Made by a program: the position numbers and the translations under genes. A stretch of 10,179 nt of DNA from an uncultured Erythrobacteraceae bacterium (GTDB lineage Bacteria; Pseudomonadota; Alphaproteobacteria; Sphingomonadales; Sphingomonadaceae). The notes beneath the pieces are model-generated. The model ran no database searches and was not told the DNA's origin. It worked only from the letters and a program-made list of their open reading frames with translations. The stretch is taken from assembly GCA_950071875.1 (NCBI GenBank), contig CATMNW010000057.1:1-10179 (forward strand), in the 5' to 3' direction. Every line of letters starts with the position of its first letter. The first letter of the stretch is position 1. This document shows, in pieces, positions 6,580 through 10,179 of the stretch.

Positions 6580-7362
6580 TCAGATCGCGCGTTCGGCAAT
6601 CATCTTCTTGGTTTCGGCGATCGCCTTGGCCGGGCTCAGACCCTTGGGGCAGACGTTCGCGCAGTTCATGATCGTGTGGCAACGATAGAGGCGGAAGGGG
6701 TCTTCCAGCGCATCGAGCCTTTCGCCGGTCATTTCATCGCGGCTGTCGGCGATCCAGCGATAGGCCTGAAGCAGGATCGCGGGCCCAAGAAACTTGTCCG
6801 AATTCCACCAGTAGCTCGGGCAGGCTGTGGAACAGCAGGCACACAGAATGCATTCGTAAAGCCCGTCCAGCTTTTCGCGCTGTTCGGGCGACTGCAAACG
6901 TTCCTTACCGCTCGGAGTGGTGGAAACGGTCTGAAGCCAGGGACGGATGCTAGCATATTGCGCGTAGAAATGGGTGAAGTCAGGCACGAGGTCCTTGATC
7001 ACGTCCATGCTCGGCAGCGGGGTGATGCGGACTTCGCCCTTGAGGTCTTCGATTGCAGTCGTGCAAGCGAGGCCGTTCTTGCCATTCATGTTCATCGAGC
7101 ACGATCCGCAAATACCTTCGCGGCACGAGCGGCGGAAGGTCAGCGTCGGGTCGATTTCGTTCTTGATCTTGAACAGCGCGTCGAGAACCATCGGCCCGCA
7201 ATCATCGAGGTCGAGCTCGAAAGTATCGTAGCGCGGGTTTTCCCCGCTGTCGGGATCGTAACGATAGATCTTGAACTTGCGAACGCGCGTGCCGCCGTCG
7301 GCTTTGTGAGCCCGGGTTTCGCCGGTGATCTTCGAATTCTTGGGAAGGGTGAAGGTCGCCAT
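6580..7362 (-). CDS. sdhB: Succinate dehydrogenase iron-sulfur subunit
   Basis: 260-residue subunit of respiratory complex II, passing electrons from the flavoprotein SdhA to ubiquinone at the inner membrane (cytoplasmic face). Three iron-sulfur clusters can be located. The [2Fe-2S] ligands are Cys80, Cys85, Cys88 and Cys100 in CREGICGSCSMN...LAC. The [4Fe-4S] and [3Fe-4S] ligands lie in CILCACCSTACPSYWW (171-186) and CHTIMNCANVCPKG (228-241). Length and motif order are normal. The ATG at 7362 begins the conserved N-terminus; an AGGA about 11 bases upstream is a modest ribosome binding site. It is the first visible gene of a - strand operon with the thioesterase and zapE. sdhA, sdhC and sdhD are not adjacent: upstream lies a divergent dehydrogenase gene, so they must be elsewhere. 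Alternative: fumarate reductase FrdB, less likely given the strong SdhB resemblance. Confidence 0.96.
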   Translation of the reverse strand: MATFTLPKNSKITGETRAHKADGGTRVRKFKIYRYDPDSGENPRYDTFELDLDDCGPMVLDALFKIKNEIDPTLTFRRSCREGICGSCSMNMNGKNGLACTTAIEDLKGEVRITPLPSMDVIKDLVPDFTHFYAQYASIRPWLQTVSTTPSGKERLQSPEQREKLDGLYECILCACCSTACPSYWWNSDKFLGPAILLQAYRWIADSRDEMTGERLDALEDPFRLYRCHTIMNCANVCPKGLSPAKAIAETKKMIAERAI

Positions 7363-7584
7363 TACGCTGTCAGTCCTGTTGCTTTGCGCAACCCATCTAG
7401 CGGTTCACGCGATAGGCGCAAGGCCGAGAATGGCGCAATTCCCGCAATGCTTCTCCTACAGGATCGAACACTTGGACCGCATGTTACACTGTCCAGGGCT
7501 GAAAAACCCGATTGCGCGCAAACGGGAGCATTCTGCGTATCTGCGAGGAACTTTTGTGTCATGGCGAGGGTCTAGGTTCACAGG
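7363..7584. promoter_or_regulatory. Divergent intergenic region between sdhB and the SDR gene
   Basis: 222 bases with no convincing gene on either strand. It must carry the promoter of the sdhB–thioesterase–zapE operon on the - strand and probably that of the SDR gene on the + strand. I could not choose a reliable -35/-10 pair for either. A 20-bp near-palindrome at 7507-7526 is its main structural feature. A 66-codon open frame on the - strand (7562-7362) ends in a TAATG overlap with sdhB but shows no recognisable protein. Confidence 0.55.
7507..7526. promoter_or_regulatory. Candidate operator: 20-bp near-perfect palindrome
   Basis: The half-sites CCCGATTGCG and CGCAAACGGG are reverse complements at 9 of 10 positions, with a perfect core TTGCGCGCAA (7512-7521). 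It lies about 60-80 bp before the SDR ATG and about 145-165 bp before the sdhB ATG, suitable for a dimeric regulator serving one or both divergent genes. It does not match the FNR/CRP-type consensus I know (TTGAC-N4-GTCAA). The regulator is unknown, and a chance palindrome in GC-rich DNA is possible. Confidence 0.4.
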
Positions 7585-8310
7585 ATGGCTGTAGGGAACA
7601 CCTTTGACCGCGCCGCGATTTTCGGGGCTACCGGAGGGATCGGTCGAGCGCTGGCAATTGCACTTGCCGATAGCGGCACAGAAGTCTGGGCCGGTAGCCG
7701 ATCGGGAGACGTGCCCGAAGGATGCACTCGGAGCTTTCGTTTCGATCTGATGGACGAAGCATCAATAGCACAAGTGGCAGAAGCAATGGCGGACACGCCG
7801 CCCGATCTGGTCGTCGTGGCGACCGGGGTACTCACTCTTGCTGATGGGACCGGGCCCGAACGGACATTGAAGCAGGTCGACGGGACTTCGATGAACCAGC
7901 TGTTCCTGCTTAACACGGTCGGCCCCGCGCTGGTCGCCAAGCACATGCTGCCTCTTTTCCCGCGGAAGGATAGATCGGTCTTTGCCGCTCTCTCGGCACG
8001 TGTCGGATCGATCGATGATAACGGGCTTGGCGGTTGGCACAGTTACAGGGCCAGCAAGGCTGCCCTCAATATGCTGTTGAAGAACTTTGCGATCGAGCTT
8101 GCCCGGACGCATAAGGAAGCGGTGGTACTCGGCCTACATCCTGGGACAGTGGATACCCGCTTGTCGGAGCCCTTCCAGTCCAACCTGCCCGATGGGCAAC
8201 TGACTCATCCTGTGGACGCCGCCGCAAATCTTCTGGCGGTAATTGGAGAAGCCACATCGGAGGACAGCGGAAAGGTGTTCGATTGGAAAGGCGAGCCAAT
8301 CCCGGCCTAA
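7585..8310 (+). CDS. Short-chain dehydrogenase/reductase (SDR), C-factor (CsgA)-like
   Basis: 241-residue classical-type SDR with a Rossmann fold. The NAD(P)-binding GATGGIG is at 14-20. The active site is Ser137 in ALSARVGS with Tyr154 and Lys158 in YRASK, and LHPGTVDT is the usual post-active-site motif. The short length and the ending FDWKGEPIPA recall the C-factor/CsgA-like SDRs of proteobacteria, whose substrate is generally unknown. The ATG at 7585 sits just ahead of the Rossmann motif; an AGG lies very close before it, so the ribosome binding site is poor. It stands alone on the + strand, divergent from sdhB and convergent with the ATP-grasp gene, whose stop overlaps its own by 4 bases. 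Cofactor preference cannot be stated with confidence. Confidence 0.9.
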   Translation: MAVGNTFDRAAIFGATGGIGRALAIALADSGTEVWAGSRSGDVPEGCTRSFRFDLMDEASIAQVAEAMADTPPDLVVVATGVLTLADGTGPERTLKQVDGTSMNQLFLLNTVGPALVAKHMLPLFPRKDRSVFAALSARVGSIDDNGLGGWHSYRASKAALNMLLKNFAIELARTHKEAVVLGLHPGTVDTRLSEPFQSNLPDGQLTHPVDAAANLLAVIGEATSEDSGKVFDWKGEPIPA

Positions 8311-9491
8311 CCAGTGGTGAGGAAGCGGCGCCGCTTGCCGGAATGATTGTGCATCGCGCGGTCGAGGTGCCATCCCACCAATTCGCCATAGCGCATCGAA
8401 CCTATGCCTTTTCCTGCCGCACGTTGGGTCAGGCGTACCGCCGGGCGCTGGTTGGCTTCGATCAGGACCGGCCCGCCTTCCGCCACTCCGATGTCCCACC
8501 CGATGATGACTTGGTCGGAATAGAGACGGCCATGTGCCTCCCTGGCGAGGTCCAGTGCGGCTTTCCAATCGGGTACGCAGCGCCCGGCGATGGCGCCGCC
8601 GGTTGAAGGATGTACTGGATATCGTCCAGGCCCCCATCCTGACAGGCCTTCTCCAAGGATACCGGTTTCCGGGTTCATAGCGGCGATAAGTCCGCCCGCA
8701 TGACCATTGTCGACAGCCACATTACGTTTCACCGGATAACGCAGTGCAGTCGCGACCACTTCCGGGTTTCCGGCTTCGTCTAGGATCGTCGTAACGCGCA
8801 ACGTGGCAAGCGTATCGAGTGCGAGATCGGAAATGTCCGGATGGGCGGCAACGCATTCCTGCACCAGCCAGGTTCCCTTGCGATATTCCGCAGGCACCAA
8901 ACCTTGCTGCGCAAAATATTCGGTCGGATGGACGGCGATCCCTTTCCCGCCCGATCCACGCACCGGTTTCAGCAAAACCTTGCCGCTGGCGGGAAGGGGC
9001 GATTTGCGCGCCAGCTTGCCATTCTCGATTACTGCATGGAGGCGCGGGGCGCGCAAGCCGGCGTTGTCGCAGGCGTGCTGGAATTGCAGCTTGTCGAGCA
9101 TGGACTCGCGATGGTCCGAGCCCGCGCTTTCAATCATTCGGATGATGGGTACCTGTTCCATCCGGCGTTGAACCTGGCGCAGGCAATCTTCGGTCTCGAT
9201 CTCGAACGCGGCGAAATCCGAAGGGTCGGTCATCCATTCCCGGGCTTGCCGGACGATGCGCCGCTGCCACTCCCTGTCCTTGTCCCATTTGCGCGCAACG
9301 CTACGGGCTCGCAAGGGTATCCAAAGCCAGAACGCCGACCATACCAATGCATTAAACGCCAACGAGGCTGGCCCCATCCGTTCGCGCCGCCAAGAGTAAT
9401 AGGCGTCGAGGAATTCAGCCGAGCGGTGTCTGGTGATGCCGGGGTAAAGAAAGACATTCAGCCGCAGTGCGTCGTAAGCTTGCGAGAGCAT
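8307..9491 (-). CDS. Sugar-transfer associated ATP-grasp family protein (PF14397-like)
   Basis: 394-residue protein. Residues about 115-380 form an ATP-grasp fold: DKLQF (132-136), the nucleotide-binding loop KPVRGSGGKGI (175-185), LATLRVTTI (228-236), and GWDIGVAEGGPVLIEANQRP (331-350) with the acidic metal-binding residues. ATP-grasp enzymes join a carboxylate to an amine, thiol or similar group through an acyl-phosphate. This subfamily is recalled as occurring near sugar-transfer and capsule genes, and its products are unknown. The first 110 residues are an extra domain rich in Arg and Trp, with one hydrophobic stretch (about 42-60) that could dock on the membrane. The ATG at 9491 follows the upstream ATP-grasp stop by six bases; the Shine-Dalgarno GAGG overlaps that stop, so the two are an operon. 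It ends in a 4-base overlap with the SDR gene. Confidence 0.82.
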   Translation of the reverse strand: MLSQAYDALRLNVFLYPGITRHRSAEFLDAYYSWRRERMGPASLAFNALVWSAFWLWIPLRARSVARKWDKDREWQRRIVRQAREWMTDPSDFAAFEIETEDCLRQVQRRMEQVPIIRMIESAGSDHRESMLDKLQFQHACDNAGLRAPRLHAVIENGKLARKSPLPASGKVLLKPVRGSGGKGIAVHPTEYFAQQGLVPAEYRKGTWLVQECVAAHPDISDLALDTLATLRVTTILDEAGNPEVVATALRYPVKRNVAVDNGHAGGLIAAMNPETGILGEGLSGWGPGRYPVHPSTGGAIAGRCVPDWKAALDLAREAHGRLYSDQVIIGWDIGVAEGGPVLIEANQRPAVRLTQRAAGKGIGSMRYGELVGWHLDRAMHNHSGKRRRFLTTG

Positions 9492-9497
9492 GGGGCC

Positions 9498-10179
9498 TCA
9501 GGGTGCAGATATGGAATAGAGCCCCTCTCGCCGCCAACTTTCGGCCAGCAGGGTTTCCAGCAGGTCGGCATGGCTGAAACCCGCATGAGCAGCAGCCTTC
9601 GCCATGACCTTTTCGGACCACAGGTTGCAGTTCAGATTGATTTCGATGAAATTGATATCGCCGGTCTTGAGGTCGAGGCGGAACTCGATCCGGCCATAGT
9701 CGAATGGTGCAAACTCCTGCGCCACCTTCCGCGCCATACTTTCGATCCTAGGCGCGAGCTCGGCATCCTCGAAGCGCTTGAGGGCAGCCTTTTCCTTGTT
9801 TTCGACCAGGTCGCGCTTTTCATGGTAGGTCCACAGTCGCTGCGTATCTTCCCGTTCATACCAGAGCATGGGCAGTGGGGTCGGCTGGTCATTCAGCGTG
9901 ATGAAAGCGCACTGCACGTCGTAGCCGTCGAGATAGGGTTCGACGATTGCATCGTGCCCTTCATCGTGAATGTGCAAAATCGCGTTGGCGATTTCGGTCC
10001 AGTTGTGCGCATCGGTAATGCCCCAGCTGGCCGATGAAGCGTTTGGCTTGATTACCCAGCGACCAGCGTCTTTTGCCGGAAGGTTCGTTTCGAGCAGAGG
10101 CGCGCCGCGGCGGTAGCAGAACCAGGGTGCTGTCGGTACGCCGGCGTGTTCGCACACCAGTTTCGATACCGACTTGTCA
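9498..10179 (-). CDS. ATP-grasp protein, D-alanine–D-alanine ligase-like (5' part outside window)
   Basis: About 226 C-terminal residues of an ATP-grasp enzyme; the frame stays open to the right edge. A GTG at 10157-10155 is internal, since the residues before it (DKSVSKLVCEHAGVPTAP overall) form the normal ATP-grasp entry segment. Motifs are WVIKPNASSASWGI (near 10058-10017, ATP-binding Lys and small loop), VEPYLDGYDVQCAF, DYGRIEFRLD, and FIEINLNCNLW (near 9644), carrying the Glu and Asn metal ligands of the Ddl-like group. Such enzymes ligate an amino acid or similar amine to a carboxylate with ATP. The substrate cannot be inferred, and genuine Ddl function is unlikely because the sequence diverges from Ddl (EINLNCNL instead of the usual EIN-x-PG). 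It ends in TGA at 9498-9500, and TGAGG serves as stop plus ribosome binding site for the next ATP-grasp gene. Confidence 0.8.
   Translation of the reverse strand, partial: DKSVSKLVCEHAGVPTAPWFCYRRGAPLLETNLPAKDAGRWVIKPNASSASWGITDAHNWTEIANAILHIHDEGHDAIVEPYLDGYDVQCAFITLNDQPTPLPMLWYEREDTQRLWTYHEKRDLVENKEKAALKRFEDAELAPRIESMARKVAQEFAPFDYGRIEFRLDLKTGDINFIEINLNCNLWSEKVMAKAAAHAGFSHADLLETLLAESWRREGLYSISAP

Noticed and set aside
7362..7562. - strand 66-codon frame ending in a TAATG overlap with the sdhB start
   Set aside because: The overlap is suggestive of a leader peptide, but the sequence shows no recognisable features and no good ribosome binding site. Kept only as a possibility within the intergenic region.
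6388..7575. Long + strand open frame of about 395 codons opposite the thioesterase and sdhB
   Set aside because: It is the mirror of well-supported genes in GC-rich DNA; its translation shows no recognisable domain, whereas the opposite strand carries all SdhB cluster ligands.
8841..10037. Long + strand open frame of about 398 codons opposite the two ATP-grasp genes
   Set aside because: It is antisense to two genes with clear ATP-grasp motifs and spans their junction; the translation has no family features.
10155..10157. GTG as start codon of the right-hand ATP-grasp gene
   Set aside because: Residues upstream in the same frame (DKSVSKLV) form the expected ATP-grasp segment, so the true start is beyond the window.

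Overview
The window looks like a chromosomal segment of an alphaproteobacterium of the Sphingomonadales, most like Erythrobacteraceae. The grounds are a fairly GC-rich sequence, an exosortase A (XrtA/PEP-CTERM) exopolysaccharide locus, an sdhB–thioesterase–zapE gene string, and protein sequences of alphaproteobacterial type. This placement is from memory of the families, not from a search. Gene packing is very tight: nearly every junction is an overlap or a gap of a few bases.

Left block (1-4214, + strand): the end of an XrtA-associated locus. It holds the C-terminal tail of a FemAB-type protein, a GT4 glycosyltransferase of the TIGR03087 type, exosortase A (xrtA), and an asparagine-synthase-like amidotransferase of the XrtA type. 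The four reading frames are joined by a 1-base gap, an overlap and an 11-base gap, so they are probably co-transcribed and partly translationally coupled. Together they would contribute to building and modifying an extracellular polysaccharide and to processing PEP-CTERM proteins at the inner membrane. No PEP-CTERM substrate gene is visible here. The exosortase ends straight after its last membrane helix, with no EpsI domain.

Middle block (4211-7362, - strand): sdhB (succinate dehydrogenase iron-sulfur subunit), a PaaI-type hotdog thioesterase and zapE (AFG1-type ATPase) form a tight operon. A pirin (YhhW-like) gene follows zapE after 95 bases. The pirin gene ends head-on against the amidotransferase gene, and the two stop codons share the same CTAG.

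Right block (7363-10179): a 222-bp divergent intergenic region containing a near-perfect 20-bp palindrome separates sdhB from a + strand short-chain dehydrogenase/reductase. That gene collides head-on, with a 4-base overlap, with a - strand pair of ATP-grasp enzymes. The pair consists of a D-Ala-D-Ala-ligase-like protein, cut by the right edge, and a 'sugar-transfer associated' ATP-grasp protein. It is the least understood part of the window and the best candidate for an undescribed pathway.

I saw no tRNA, rRNA, CRISPR array, insertion sequence or attachment site. The only gene-free stretches above about 90 bp are 4910-5004 and 7363-7584, and both are described.
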